Both the position numbers and the translations under genes were made by a program. From assembly GCF_022430545.2 (NCBI RefSeq), contig NZ_CP092488.2, positions 3,782,001 through 3,846,000 of the forward strand: 64,000 bases of DNA, written 5' to 3'. Origin of the DNA: Mycobacterium paraterrae. GTDB taxonomy: Bacteria > Actinomycetota > Actinomycetes > Mycobacteriales > Mycobacteriaceae. Shown piece by piece: positions 14,933-24,460 of this stretch (its first letter is position 1; each line of letters opens with the position of its first letter). The notes below the pieces were generated by a model. The model worked only from the letters and a program-made list of their open reading frames with translations. It was not told the DNA's origin and ran no database searches.

Positions 14933-17900
14933 GTGTACCTCAAGAGCCTGACGCTGAAGGGCTTCAAGTCCTTCGCCTCGCCGACGACTCTGCGGTTTGA
15001 GCCCGGTATCACCGCTGTAGTCGGACCAAACGGGTCAGGCAAGTCAAACGTCGTCGATGCGCTGGCGTGGGTGATGGGGGAACAGGGCGCCAAGACGTTG
15101 CGCGGCGGCAAGATGGAAGACGTCATCTTCGCTGGCACGTCGTCGCGGGCTCCGCTGGGTCGCGCCGAAGTCACCGTCACCATCGACAACTCCGACAACG
15201 CACTGCCGATCGAGTACTCCGAGGTGTCGATCACCCGCCGGATGTTTCGCGACGGTGCCAGCGAGTACGAAATCAACGGCAGCAGTTGCCGTTTGATGGA
15301 TGTCCAGGAATTGCTCAGCGACTCCGGCATCGGCCGGGAGATGCACGTCATCGTCGGCCAAGGCAAGCTCAACGAAATCCTGGAATCGCGGCCGGAGGAC
15401 CGTCGGGCATTCATCGAGGAAGCCGCCGGTGTGCTCAAGCACCGCAAGCGCAAGGAAAAGGCGGTGCGCAAGCTCGAGTCGATGTCGGCCAACCTGGCGC
15501 GTCTGACCGACCTGACCACGGAGTTGCGTCGCCAGCTCAAGCCGCTTGGACGGCAGGCCGAGGTGGCTCGGCGCGCCCAGACCATCCAGGCGGACCTTCG
15601 CGATGCCCGGTTGCGTCTGGCCGCCGACGATGTGGTCGCCCGCCAGGCCGAGCTCAACAACACCAACCACGGAGAGGCGACGCTGCGCCGCGAGCACGAC
15701 GAAGCCTCGGCGCGTATGGCCGTGGCATCGGAGGAACTGGCCGCGCACGAAGAGGCGCTGGCCCGACTTTCGGAGCGAGCCGAATCGGCGCAGCAGACGT
15801 GGTTTCGGTTGTCCGCCTTGGCCGAACGAGTCAGCGCGACCGTGCGGATCGCCAGTGAGCGGGCGCAGCATCTGGATGTCGAGACCGCGACGACCGGTGG
15901 ACCGGACCCCGACGAATTAGAGGCCGAGGCCGAGCAGGTCGCCGCGGCAGAGCAGCAATTGCTCGCCGAACTCGAAAGCACCCGCGCGCGTCTCACCGCC
16001 GCACGCGCGGAGTTGGCCGATCGGGAGCGCGCCGCCTCCGAAGCCGAGCAGGCTCACCTGGCGGCGGTACGGGCAGAAGCCGATCGCCGCGAAGGCCTGG
16101 CCCGGCTGGCGGGCCAGGTGGAGACCATGCGGGCGCGAGTCGAGTCGATCGACGACGGTGTCGCCAAGTTGTCAGAACGCATCGAGGAAGCGGCGGCCCG
16201 CGCGCAACACGCCAAGGCGGAATTCGAGACCGTGCAGGGCCGCGTCGGAGAGCTGGACCAAGGCGAAGTCGGTCTCGACGAGCATCATGACCGGACGGTC
16301 GCGGCGCTGCGACAGGCCGACGAGCGAGTGGCCGAGCTGCAGGCCGCCGAACGTGGCGCCGAGCGTCAAGTCGCGTCGCTGCGGGCCCGGATCGACGCGT
16401 TGTCGGTTGGCCTCGAGCGTAAAGACGGCGCTGCCTGGCTTACTCAAAATCGTAGTGAAGCAGGGCTTTTCGGTTCAATTGCCAAGCTCGTGAAAGTGCA
16501 GGTGGGCTACGAGGCGGCACTGGCCGCGGTGCTGGGTTCGGCGGCCGACGCGCTGGCGGCCGAGAACTTCACCGCGGCCGCCGATGCGGTGACCGCGCTG
16601 AAACAGGCCGACGGCGGTCGCGCCGCCATCGTGCTCAGCGATTGGCCTGCTGACGAGCCGGGGCCGCTGGGCGCCTTGCCCGACGGTGCTCGTTGGGCGC
16701 TCGATTTGGTCGAGGCACCCTCGCGACTGCGCGGCGCGATGGTCGCCATGCTGTCGCGGGTCGCCGTGGTAGGCGACCTGTCCGAGGCCATGGAGCTGGT
16801 TGCCGCGCGACCACAATTGCGCGCGGTCACCCGCGACGGGGATTTGGTGGGTGCCGGGTGGATCAACGGCGGCTCGGACCGTAAACCTTCGACATTGGAG
16901 ATCACGTCCGAAATCGCCAGAGCGCGAGCCGAACTCGCGGCCGCCGAGGAGCAGACCAACCAACTGGGCGCGGCGCTGTCCGGGGCCATGAGCGAGCAGA
17001 CCGCACGCCAGGACTCCGCCGAGCAGGCGCTGGCTGCGCTCAACGAATCCGACGCCGCGATTTCGGCGATCTACGAGCAGCTCGGCCGACTTGGTCAGGA
17101 CGCCCGGGCCGCCGACGAGGAGTGGCACCGGCTGATGCGTCAGCGTGAGGAACTGGAGGCGGGGCGCGCCGAGACCCTTGCCGAACTCGGTGAGCTCGAG
17201 ATCCGGCTCGGCAATGCCGAACAGCCGCAAGAGGTTTCCGGCGAACCCAGTCATGGTGAACTGCGTCAGCAGATCGCCGCGGCGGCCGAGGTGGCCCGCG
17301 GCGTCGAGGTGGAGGCCCGGCTTGCGGTACGTACGGCCGAAGAACGCGCCAATGCGGTTCGCGGGAAAGCGGATTCGCTGCGTCGAGCGGCGGCCGCGGA
17401 GCGCGAGGCACGGGTGCGGGCCCAGCAGGCCCGAGCTGCCCGCCAACGCGCTGCCGAGGTGGCGGCCGCGGTCTCCCAGGCCGGGCGGCTCCTGGCCGAT
17501 CGGCTGACTCAAGTGGTGGGCGCCGCGTCGCAGCACCGCGACGTATTGGCCGCGGAGCGTCAGCAACGCTCGACGGCGTTGGCCGCGGTCCGTGACGAGG
17601 TGAACGCACTGGGCACCCGGATCGGGGTGCTCACAGAAGCGCTGCATCGCGACGAGGTTGCCAAAGCCCAAGCGGCGCTGCGGATCGAACAACTCGAGCA
17701 GATGGTGCTCGAGCAATTCGGCATGTCGCCCGACGTATTGGTCGCCGAATACGGTCCGCAGGTTTCGCTGCCACCGAGCGAACTGGAGATGGCCGAATAC
17801 GAGCAGGCCCGCGAGCGCGGCGAGCAGGTCACCGCACCGGCGCCGCTGCCGTTCGACCGGTCCACTCAGGAGCGTCGCGCCAAACGCGCGGAGCGTGAGC

Positions 17901-18535
17901 TGGCCGAACTGGGCCGGGTCAACCCGCTGGCGCTCGAGGAGTTCGCGGCGCTGGAAGAGCGGTTCAACTTCCTGTCGACCCAGCTCGAAGACGTCAAAGC
18001 GGCGCGCAAGGACCTGCTGGACGTCGTCGCCGAAGTCGACGCCCGCATCCTGCAGGTGTTCACCGACGCCTACGTCGACGTCGAGCGCGAGTTCCAAGGT
18101 GTGTTCGCGTCACTGTTCCCCGGCGGCGAGGGCCGCCTGCTGCTCACCAACCCCGACGACATGCTCACCACCGGCATCGAGGTCGAGGCCCGGCCGCCGG
18201 GCAAGAAGGTCAAGCGGCTGTCGCTGCTGTCCGGCGGCGAGAAGTCGCTGACCGCGGTGGCGATGCTGGTCGCCATCTTCCGGGCCCGGCCGTCGCCGTT
18301 CTACATCATGGACGAGGTCGAGGCGGCGCTCGACGACACCAACCTGCGGCGGCTGATCGGTCTGTTCGAGCTGCTGCGCGCCAAATCGCAGCTGATCGTC
18401 ATCACCCACCAGAAGCCCACCATGGAGGTCGCCGACTCGCTGTACGGCGTGACGATGCGCGACGACGGCATCACCACGGTGATCTCCCAACGGATGCGTG
18501 GTCAGCAGGTCAACCAGCTGGTCACCGCAACATAA
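14933..18535 (+). CDS. smc: Chromosome partition protein SMC
   Basis: 1200-residue ATPase that compacts and helps segregate the chromosome with ScpA/ScpB. Walker A is at about 31-39 (GPNGSGKSN). Two long Ala/Glu/Arg-rich coiled coils flank a hinge at about 500-660. The ABC signature LSGGEKS (about 1099-1106) is followed by Walker B FYIMDEVEAALDD. The GTG start gives the standard YLKSLTLKGFKSF beginning. It is upstream of ftsY with a 12-base gap, as in other actinobacteria. Confidence 0.96.
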   Translation: MYLKSLTLKGFKSFASPTTLRFEPGITAVVGPNGSGKSNVVDALAWVMGEQGAKTLRGGKMEDVIFAGTSSRAPLGRAEVTVTIDNSDNALPIEYSEVSITRRMFRDGASEYEINGSSCRLMDVQELLSDSGIGREMHVIVGQGKLNEILESRPEDRRAFIEEAAGVLKHRKRKEKAVRKLESMSANLARLTDLTTELRRQLKPLGRQAEVARRAQTIQADLRDARLRLAADDVVARQAELNNTNHGEATLRREHDEASARMAVASEELAAHEEALARLSERAESAQQTWFRLSALAERVSATVRIASERAQHLDVETATTGGPDPDELEAEAEQVAAAEQQLLAELESTRARLTAARAELADRERAASEAEQAHLAAVRAEADRREGLARLAGQVETMRARVESIDDGVAKLSERIEEAAARAQHAKAEFETVQGRVGELDQGEVGLDEHHDRTVAALRQADERVAELQAAERGAERQVASLRARIDALSVGLERKDGAAWLTQNRSEAGLFGSIAKLVKVQVGYEAALAAVLGSAADALAAENFTAAADAVTALKQADGGRAAIVLSDWPADEPGPLGALPDGARWALDLVEAPSRLRGAMVAMLSRVAVVGDLSEAMELVAARPQLRAVTRDGDLVGAGWINGGSDRKPSTLEITSEIARARAELAAAEEQTNQLGAALSGAMSEQTARQDSAEQALAALNESDAAISAIYEQLGRLGQDARAADEEWHRLMRQREELEAGRAETLAELGELEIRLGNAEQPQEVSGEPSHGELRQQIAAAAEVARGVEVEARLAVRTAEERANAVRGKADSLRRAAAAEREARVRAQQARAARQRAAEVAAAVSQAGRLLADRLTQVVGAASQHRDVLAAERQQRSTALAAVRDEVNALGTRIGVLTEALHRDEVAKAQAALRIEQLEQMVLEQFGMSPDVLVAEYGPQVSLPPSELEMAEYEQARERGEQVTAPAPLPFDRSTQERRAKRAERELAELGRVNPLALEEFAALEERFNFLSTQLEDVKAARKDLLDVVAEVDARILQVFTDAYVDVEREFQGVFASLFPGGEGRLLLTNPDDMLTTGIEVEARPPGKKVKRLSLLSGGEKSLTAVAMLVAIFRARPSPFYIMDEVEAALDDTNLRRLIGLFELLRAKSQLIVITHQKPTMEVADSLYGVTMRDDGITTVISQRMRGQQVNQLVTAT

Positions 18536-18547
18536 GCGAGGAATACG

Positions 18548-19867
18548 TTGCCGCAAGCTCTTTGGATCGCGATCGCGGTTGTCGCCGCACTGATCGTCAT
18601 CGCCGTCCTGGTAATCGGATTGGTTCGATACCGGCGACGCCGGATCAGCCTCTCCGGGCCCGAGCAGACACCCACCCTGGATCGCTCCGGCGGGTACACC
18701 GCGTCGTCGGGAATTACGTTCAGCCGCACCGAAACTCCCGAACGCATCGACACCACCGGGCTGCCCTCGATTGGCGACGACGCGACTGTTCCGCGTGACG
18801 CGCCCAAGCGCCCGGTCGCCGATGTGCAGCTGCCGCAAGTCGATACGACGCCAGCACCGGTCGAGCCGCCGCCGGCTGAGCCGGTACCCGCGGCCGAGCC
18901 CGCCGCGCCCGCCGAGCCGGTGGAGGCACCGGCAGCAGAGGAGATCGCGCCCCCCGAAGGCCGGTTGGAACGGCTGCGCGAACGGCTCGCCCGATCGCAA
19001 AATGCATTGGGGCGCAGCCTGCTCGGTCTCATCGGCGGTGGTGACCTGGACGAGGATTCCTGGGAGCAGGTCGAAGACACCCTGCTGATCGCCGACCTGG
19101 GCCCAACGGTCACCAGTGCGGTCGTGGAGCAGCTGCGTGGCCAACTCGCGAGCCGGGACGTCCACACCGAAGCCGATGCCCGCGCGGTGTTGCGGGACGT
19201 GCTGATCGCCGAACTGCAGCCCGATTTGGACCGTTCGGTGCGTGCACTGCCGCACGACGACCACCCGTCGGTGCTGTTGGTGGTCGGCGTCAACGGCACT
19301 GGAAAGACCACCACCGTGGGCAAACTCGCGCGGGTGCTGGTGGCTGACGGGCGACGCGTGGTGCTGGGCGCCGCCGACACCTTCCGCGCCGCCGCCGCCG
19401 ATCAGTTGCAGGCGTGGGCGTCACGGGTGGGTGCTGATGTCGTGCGCGGACCCGAGGGCGCCGATCCGGCGGCCGTCGCCTTCGACGCAGTCGACAAGGG
19501 CATCGAGGCGGGCGCCGATGTCGTGGTGATCGACACCGCGGGACGGCTGCACACCAAGACGGGGCTGATGGATGAACTCGGCAAGGTCAAACGCGTGGTG
19601 ACGCGGCGGGCAGCTGTCGACGAGGTGCTCCTGGTGCTCGACGCGACGATCGGTCAGAACGGGCTGGCGCAGGCGCGCGTATTCGCCGATGTCGTCGACA
19701 TCACCGGGGCCGTGCTGACCAAGCTGGACGGCACGGCCAAGGGCGGCATTGTTTTTCGTGTCCAGCAGGAACTCGGTGTGCCGGTCAAACTGGTCGGCCT
19801 GGGTGAAGGACCGGACGATCTGGCGCCGTTCGAACCTGCCGCGTTCGTCGACGCACTGCTGGGTTAG
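18548..19867 (+). CDS. ftsY: Signal recognition particle receptor FtsY
   Basis: 439-residue SRP GTPase that receives Ffh-ribosome complexes at the membrane. Unusually for bacteria, but typically for actinobacteria, it starts with a true transmembrane helix (about 4-26), followed by a Pro/Ala/Glu-rich linker (about 100-140). The NG domain follows: G1 at about 247 (GVNGTGKTTT), DTFRAAAADQL, G3 DTAGRLHTK, G4 TKLDGTAKGG. The TTG start is 12 bases after smc. Its partner Ffh is encoded at 24461. Confidence 0.95.
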   Translation: MPQALWIAIAVVAALIVIAVLVIGLVRYRRRRISLSGPEQTPTLDRSGGYTASSGITFSRTETPERIDTTGLPSIGDDATVPRDAPKRPVADVQLPQVDTTPAPVEPPPAEPVPAAEPAAPAEPVEAPAAEEIAPPEGRLERLRERLARSQNALGRSLLGLIGGGDLDEDSWEQVEDTLLIADLGPTVTSAVVEQLRGQLASRDVHTEADARAVLRDVLIAELQPDLDRSVRALPHDDHPSVLLVVGVNGTGKTTTVGKLARVLVADGRRVVLGAADTFRAAAADQLQAWASRVGADVVRGPEGADPAAVAFDAVDKGIEAGADVVVIDTAGRLHTKTGLMDELGKVKRVVTRRAAVDEVLLVLDATIGQNGLAQARVFADVVDITGAVLTKLDGTAKGGIVFRVQQELGVPVKLVGLGEGPDDLAPFEPAAFVDALLG

Positions 19868-19886
19868 TTTGCGGCGACCCGCTGCG

Positions 19887-19901
19887 CTCGGCTTGGCCGA
19901 G
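19887..19901. terminator. Short hairpin after ftsY
   Basis: CTCGGC-TTG-GCCGAG forms a 6-bp GC-rich stem with a 3-base loop 20 bases after the ftsY stop. There is no T-run, so intrinsic termination is only possible, not shown. Confidence 0.3.
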
Positions 19902-19938
19902 CTTGCGATCCCCGCTGGCTAGTAGACGCGCGGCAGAT

Positions 19939-19954
19939 GTAACACCGACGAAAC
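19939..19954 (+). promoter_or_regulatory. GlnR-type nitrogen box upstream of amt
   Basis: GTAAC-N6-GAAAC matches the actinobacterial GlnR half-site pattern gTnAC-n6-GaAAC. A second partial copy (GTAAC at 19973-19977, then N6-TTTGC) follows. It lies 102 bases upstream of amt. Mycobacterial amt-glnB-glnD is known to be GlnR-activated under nitrogen limitation. Confidence 0.65.
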
Positions 19955-20056
19955 CTTTCAGCGCCGCGTTCTGTAACAACCGCTTTGCAAGGTTCTCCTG
20001 CAGGCCACAGGCATTTGTCTGACGGCCGTTCATGCCTTGACCGGAGGTGAAAGCGA

Positions 20057-21460
20057 GTGAGTTTCCCGACAATGGGCCAGCCGGATACCGGCGATACCGC
20101 TTGGATGCTGGCAAGTTCCGCACTGGTGCTGTTGATGACCCCGGGACTGGCATTCTTCTACGGCGGTATGGTGCGTGCCCGAAGCGTGCTCAACATGATC
20201 ATGATGAGCATCAGCGCCATGGGCGTGGTGACCGTGCTGTGGGTGCTTTATGGATACTCGATCGCGTTCGGCGACGACAAAGACAACTTCTTCGGCGACC
20301 CGCTGGAGTACTTCGGGCTGAAGGGCCTCATCGGCGGCAACTCCGCGGCCGCAGCGGCGGGTAAAGCCGCGACCGACATTCCATTGGCCGGCACCTTGCC
20401 GATGAACGTCTTCGTGGCCTTCCAGCTGATGTTCGCCATCATCACCGTCGCCCTGATTTCGGGAGCGGTCTCCGACCGCTTGAAATTCAGCTCCTGGTTG
20501 GTGTTCGCCGGGCTGTGGGCGACCATCGTGTACTTCCCGGTTGCGCACTGGGTGTTCGCGTTCGACGGTGTCACGGCCGAGCACGGCGGGTGGATCGCCA
20601 ACAAGCTGAAAGCGATCGACTTCGCCGGCGGAACCGCGGTGCACATCAACTCCGGTACGGCCGGTTTGGTGCTGGCCATCGTCCTCGGCAAACGCAAGGG
20701 CTGGCCGACGACGCTGTTCCGGCCGCACAACGTCCCGTTCGTGATGCTCGGCGCCGGCCTTCTCTGGTTTGGCTGGTACGGATTCAACGCCGGCTCGGCC
20801 ACCAGCTCCAACGGCGTTGCCGCATCGACTTTCATCACCACCACCGTGGCCACCGCCGCGGCGATGCTGGGCTGGCTGGCCACCGAGCGTATCCGCGACG
20901 GCCACGCCACCACGCTCGGCGCGGCCTCGGGCATCGTCGCCGGGCTCGTCGCCATCACGCCGTCCTGTTCCTCGGTGAACGTGCTCGGGGCTCTGGTGAT
21001 CGGCGCGGTCGGCGGCGTGCTCTGCGCGCTGGCTGTCGGACTGAAGTTCAAGCTCGGCTTCGACGACTCACTGGACGTGGTCGGCGTCCACCTGGTCGGC
21101 GGTCTGGCGGGCACGCTGCTCGTCGGGTTGGTTGCCACGCCCGAGGCTCCCGCCGCGGTCAAGGGATTGTTCTACGGCGGAGGTTGGGAGCAGCTCGAAA
21201 AGCAGGCCATCGGCGCCTTCAGCGTGATGGGCTACTCCGCCGTCGTCACCCTCATCCTTGCTTTGATACTCAAGTACACGATCGGGCTACGACTGAGCCC
21301 TGAAGGCGAATCGGCGGGTATCGACGAGTCTCAGCACGCCGAGACCGGCTACGACTTCGCGACGGCGGGCGGCACCGGCTCTGGCGTTCTTCCGCACGCA
21401 AGTTTGCCCGAAAGCACATTTGACAATAATCGAGTGGGCGACAAAGTAGAGGCGGAATAA
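20057..21460 (+). CDS. amt: Ammonium transporter
   Basis: 467-residue AmtB-type channel for ammonium uptake. The family motif LAFFYGGMVRARSVLNM, the pore histidine in AVHINSGTAG and the twin histidine in VGVHLVGGLAGTL are all present, with about eleven hydrophobic helices and a cytoplasmic tail. The GTG start has GGAGG 9 bases upstream. It forms an operon with glnB (2-base gap) and glnD, in which GlnB plugs the channel when nitrogen is sufficient. Confidence 0.95.
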   Translation: MSFPTMGQPDTGDTAWMLASSALVLLMTPGLAFFYGGMVRARSVLNMIMMSISAMGVVTVLWVLYGYSIAFGDDKDNFFGDPLEYFGLKGLIGGNSAAAAAGKAATDIPLAGTLPMNVFVAFQLMFAIITVALISGAVSDRLKFSSWLVFAGLWATIVYFPVAHWVFAFDGVTAEHGGWIANKLKAIDFAGGTAVHINSGTAGLVLAIVLGKRKGWPTTLFRPHNVPFVMLGAGLLWFGWYGFNAGSATSSNGVAASTFITTTVATAAAMLGWLATERIRDGHATTLGAASGIVAGLVAITPSCSSVNVLGALVIGAVGGVLCALAVGLKFKLGFDDSLDVVGVHLVGGLAGTLLVGLVATPEAPAAVKGLFYGGGWEQLEKQAIGAFSVMGYSAVVTLILALILKYTIGLRLSPEGESAGIDESQHAETGYDFATAGGTGSGVLPHASLPESTFDNNRVGDKVEAE

Positions 21461-21462
21461 CA

Positions 21463-21801
21463 ATGAAGCTGATCACCGCAATCGTGAAGCCATTCACGCT
21501 CGAAGACATCAAAGCCAGCCTGGAGCAGGTCGGTATCATCGGGATGACAGTGAGCGAAGTCCAGGGCTACGGGCGTCAGAAGGGGCACACTGAGGTCTAC
21601 CGAGGTGCGGAGTACTCCGTCGACTTCGTGCCCAAGGTCCGCGTCGAGGTCCTCGTCGAGGACTACGACGCCGACAAAGCCCTCGACAGCATCGTGCGGG
21701 CCGCGCGCACCGGCAAGATCGGTGACGGCAAGGTCTGGGTCAGCCCGGTCGAGACGGTGGTCCGGGTGCGCACCGGCGAGCGCGGAGCCGACGCGATCTG
21801 A
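21463..21801 (+). CDS. glnB: Nitrogen regulatory protein PII
   Basis: 112 residues. Trimeric sensor of 2-oxoglutarate and ATP/ADP. The T-loop carries Y51 (RGAEYSVDF), the residue adenylylated in actinobacteria by the GlnD-like enzyme encoded next. The C-terminal signature GKIGDGKVWV is intact. It starts 2 bases after the amt stop. Confidence 0.96.
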   Translation: MKLITAIVKPFTLEDIKASLEQVGIIGMTVSEVQGYGRQKGHTEVYRGAEYSVDFVPKVRVEVLVEDYDADKALDSIVRAARTGKIGDGKVWVSPVETVVRVRTGERGADAI

Positions 21802-21852
21802 CAACCGCCGGATAACAATGCCGGCGGTGGGGCCGACCCGACCAGGACGGGA

Positions 21853-24327
21853 ATGAAGCAGCACGAAGAATCACCCGATCCGTCAGGACGACCGGCCGTG
21901 GCGGAAAAGCTTTCTGGTGCGGCAACGGATTTGGCTGCGGCCCGGGAGAAGCTGCTGGCCCGGGGCCCGAACGAGTTGGATTCGGCCGCGCTGCGGGAAG
22001 CGTGGGGCGAGCTACACGAATTTTGGCTGACCACAAAGGCTTCCGAGATCGGAATCATGCCGGGCAGCGGCTTTGCAATAGTCGCCACGGGTTCGCTCGG
22101 CCGCCGCGAGCTGGTGCCCTACTCCGACCTGGACCTGCTGCTCCTGCACGACGGCATGAACACCGACGCGGTTCGAGACGTCGCCGACTCGCTCTGGTAC
22201 CCGTTGTGGGATGCGAACATTCGCCTCGATCACAGCGTGCGGACGGTGGCCCAGACGCTGAAGGTCGCCAGCGTGGACGTCTCGGCCTGCCTGGCTATGC
22301 TCGACACCCGCCACATCGCCGGCGACGAGGAGCTGTCCGGCCGCCTCATCGAGGGCATTCGTCGGCAGTGGCGGTCGGGTATCCAATCCATCTTCGGCGA
22401 GGTTGTCGACGAGACCCACGCGCGATGGCGTCGCTTCGGGGAGATCGCCCACCGCGCCGAGCCCGATCTCAAATCCGGGCGGGGTGGACTACGTGACATC
22501 CAGCTCCTCGACGCGCTGGCCATCGCCCATCTCACCGACCGGTTGGCGGTGGGGGAGGCCGATGACCCGCTGGGCTCGCTGACCGGGGCCCACCTGACGA
22601 TGCTGAATGTCCGCACCGAGTTGCACCGGGTGTCGGGTCGCGGCCACGACCAGGTGCTGGCCCAGTTCGCCGACGAGATCAGCGCTGCATTGCACTACGG
22701 TGATCGTTTCGATCTGTCGCGAGTGCTGTCCGACGTGGGACGCACCATCAGCTATCGCGTCGACGCGGGGTTGCGGACCGCCTCCAACGCGTTGCCGCGG
22801 CGTGGAATGTCGGCGATCCGGCGCCGCCCTCGCCGACCGCTCGACGAGGGCGTGGTGGAGTACGCCGGCGAGATCGTGCTCGCTCGCGATGCCCGACCGC
22901 AAAGCGACCCCGCCCTGTTGCTGCGGGTGGCTGCGGCCTCGGCCGTCACCGGGTTGCCGATCGCGGTGTCCACGCTGACACGGCTGGCCGATACGGCACC
23001 CGAACTGCCGACGCCTTGGCCTCGCGACGCACTGGACAATCTGCTGGTGATGTTGACCGCCGGACCGGACACCATCGCGGTGATCGAGACGCTGGACCGT
23101 ACCGGCCTGTGGGGCAGGCTGTTTCCCGAGTGGGGGGCGGTGCGAGATCTTCCGCCGCGCGACGTGGTGCATATCTGGACCGTTGATCGCCACCTCGCCG
23201 AAACCGTCTCGCGGGCAAGGATATTCACGACCAGGGTGGCCCGGTCCGACTTGTTGATCCTGGCGGCGTTGTTGCACGACATCGGCAAGGGTCGCGACGC
23301 CGACCACTGCGTGCTCGGAGCACAGCTCGCCACCCAGATCGGCACCAGGTTGGGCATGTGGCCCTCGGACGTCGAGGCGCTGTCCAAGCTGGTGTTGCAC
23401 CACTTGCTGCTGGCCAAGGTTGCCTTTCGCCAAGACCTCAACGATCCGCAGACGATCGCCACGGTCTGCGAAGCGCTCGACGGCGACCCGGTGCTGCTCG
23501 ACGTGCTGCATGCGCTGACCGAAGCCGACTCGCTGGCCACCGGGCCAGGAGTGTGGAGCGACTGGAAGGCCTCGCTGGTCGCGGATCTGGTGCGACGCAG
23601 TCGGATGGCGATGAACGGGGAAGAGCTGCCGCACGCCGACCCCCTCGACCCCGAGTACCTCGCGCTGGCCGCCGATCGTAAGGTGCACGTCGAATTGCGG
23701 CCCGGCGCCGACCGGCGCTTATATCAGGCGGTAGTGATCGCCCCGGACCAGCGTGGGTTGCTCTCGAAGGCGGCCGGTGTGCTGACGCTGAACTCCCTAC
23801 GCGTGCACTCGGCCTCGATCAACGTCCAAGACGGCGTCGCGATCAGCGAATTCGTGGTCGCACCTCACTTTGGCAGCCCGCCCGCCGCGGGGTTGTTGCG
23901 CCAGCAGCTGATTCGTGCGCTAGGTGGCCAAACTGACGTGCTTGGCACGCTGGAGCAGCGCTCTGCCGACACCAAACCCAAGCCGATCGGTGACGCGCCG
24001 ACGGCAGTTCCGGTGCATCAACCGTCGGCGCCGCCACGCATCCTGTGGTTTGAAGGCACGCCCGGTCGGCTGATCATCGAAATCCGGGCCAACGACCGCC
24101 CGGGTCTGCTGGCCTTGCTCACCGGTGCCCTGGAGCGGGCGGGAGTCGACATCGACTGGGCCAAGGTGTCCACCCGCGGGTCGATGGTGGACGACGTGTT
24201 CTGCATCGCGCTGCCCCAGCACAGCGCCGCCGCGAAGGCGACCGGCGAACCCGGGTCGAGCACCCGAAGCGCGATCGAGCACCGGCTGCTCGCGGTCCTG
24301 GAGGAGCCGGCGGCAGCGGAGGTTTAG
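21853..24327 (+). CDS. glnD: [Protein-PII] uridylyl/adenylyltransferase
   Basis: 824 residues. Modifies and demodifies PII according to glutamine level; in actinobacteria the modification is adenylylation. It has a nucleotidyltransferase domain (GSLGRRELVPYSDLD at about 78-92), an HD hydrolase domain (LLHDIGKGRDADH at about 474-486) and two C-terminal ACT domains (from about 640 and 740). All parts are present. The gene lies 51 bases after glnB. Confidence 0.95.
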   Translation: MKQHEESPDPSGRPAVAEKLSGAATDLAAAREKLLARGPNELDSAALREAWGELHEFWLTTKASEIGIMPGSGFAIVATGSLGRRELVPYSDLDLLLLHDGMNTDAVRDVADSLWYPLWDANIRLDHSVRTVAQTLKVASVDVSACLAMLDTRHIAGDEELSGRLIEGIRRQWRSGIQSIFGEVVDETHARWRRFGEIAHRAEPDLKSGRGGLRDIQLLDALAIAHLTDRLAVGEADDPLGSLTGAHLTMLNVRTELHRVSGRGHDQVLAQFADEISAALHYGDRFDLSRVLSDVGRTISYRVDAGLRTASNALPRRGMSAIRRRPRRPLDEGVVEYAGEIVLARDARPQSDPALLLRVAAASAVTGLPIAVSTLTRLADTAPELPTPWPRDALDNLLVMLTAGPDTIAVIETLDRTGLWGRLFPEWGAVRDLPPRDVVHIWTVDRHLAETVSRARIFTTRVARSDLLILAALLHDIGKGRDADHCVLGAQLATQIGTRLGMWPSDVEALSKLVLHHLLLAKVAFRQDLNDPQTIATVCEALDGDPVLLDVLHALTEADSLATGPGVWSDWKASLVADLVRRSRMAMNGEELPHADPLDPEYLALAADRKVHVELRPGADRRLYQAVVIAPDQRGLLSKAAGVLTLNSLRVHSASINVQDGVAISEFVVAPHFGSPPAAGLLRQQLIRALGGQTDVLGTLEQRSADTKPKPIGDAPTAVPVHQPSAPPRILWFEGTPGRLIIEIRANDRPGLLALLTGALERAGVDIDWAKVSTRGSMVDDVFCIALPQHSAAAKATGEPGSSTRSAIEHRLLAVLEEPAAAEV

Positions 24328-24460
24328 CCGGTCGCGCGTCGTCGCAGGATCCCTCGATCGGCTCGAGCACGCTCAGTGTGTCCAGCGTCGACTCCGCGGG
24401 ACCGGCACAGGCAATCCGGCCCGGCAACTTGACGTTCGGCCAGCGATTAAGCTTGACCGC

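Noticed and set aside
16475..18097. 540-codon minus-strand frame opposite smc
   Set aside because: Antisense shadow of a GC-rich coding region; smc has complete motifs on the plus strand.
18841..18960. Pro/Ala/Glu repeats as a tandem-repeat locus
   Set aside because: This is the normal low-complexity linker of actinobacterial FtsY; the DNA is not a precise tandem repeat.
24328..24460. Small RNA or strong promoter between glnD and ffh
   Set aside because: A TTGACG is present at about 24429 but no -10 at suitable spacing; nothing else stands out.
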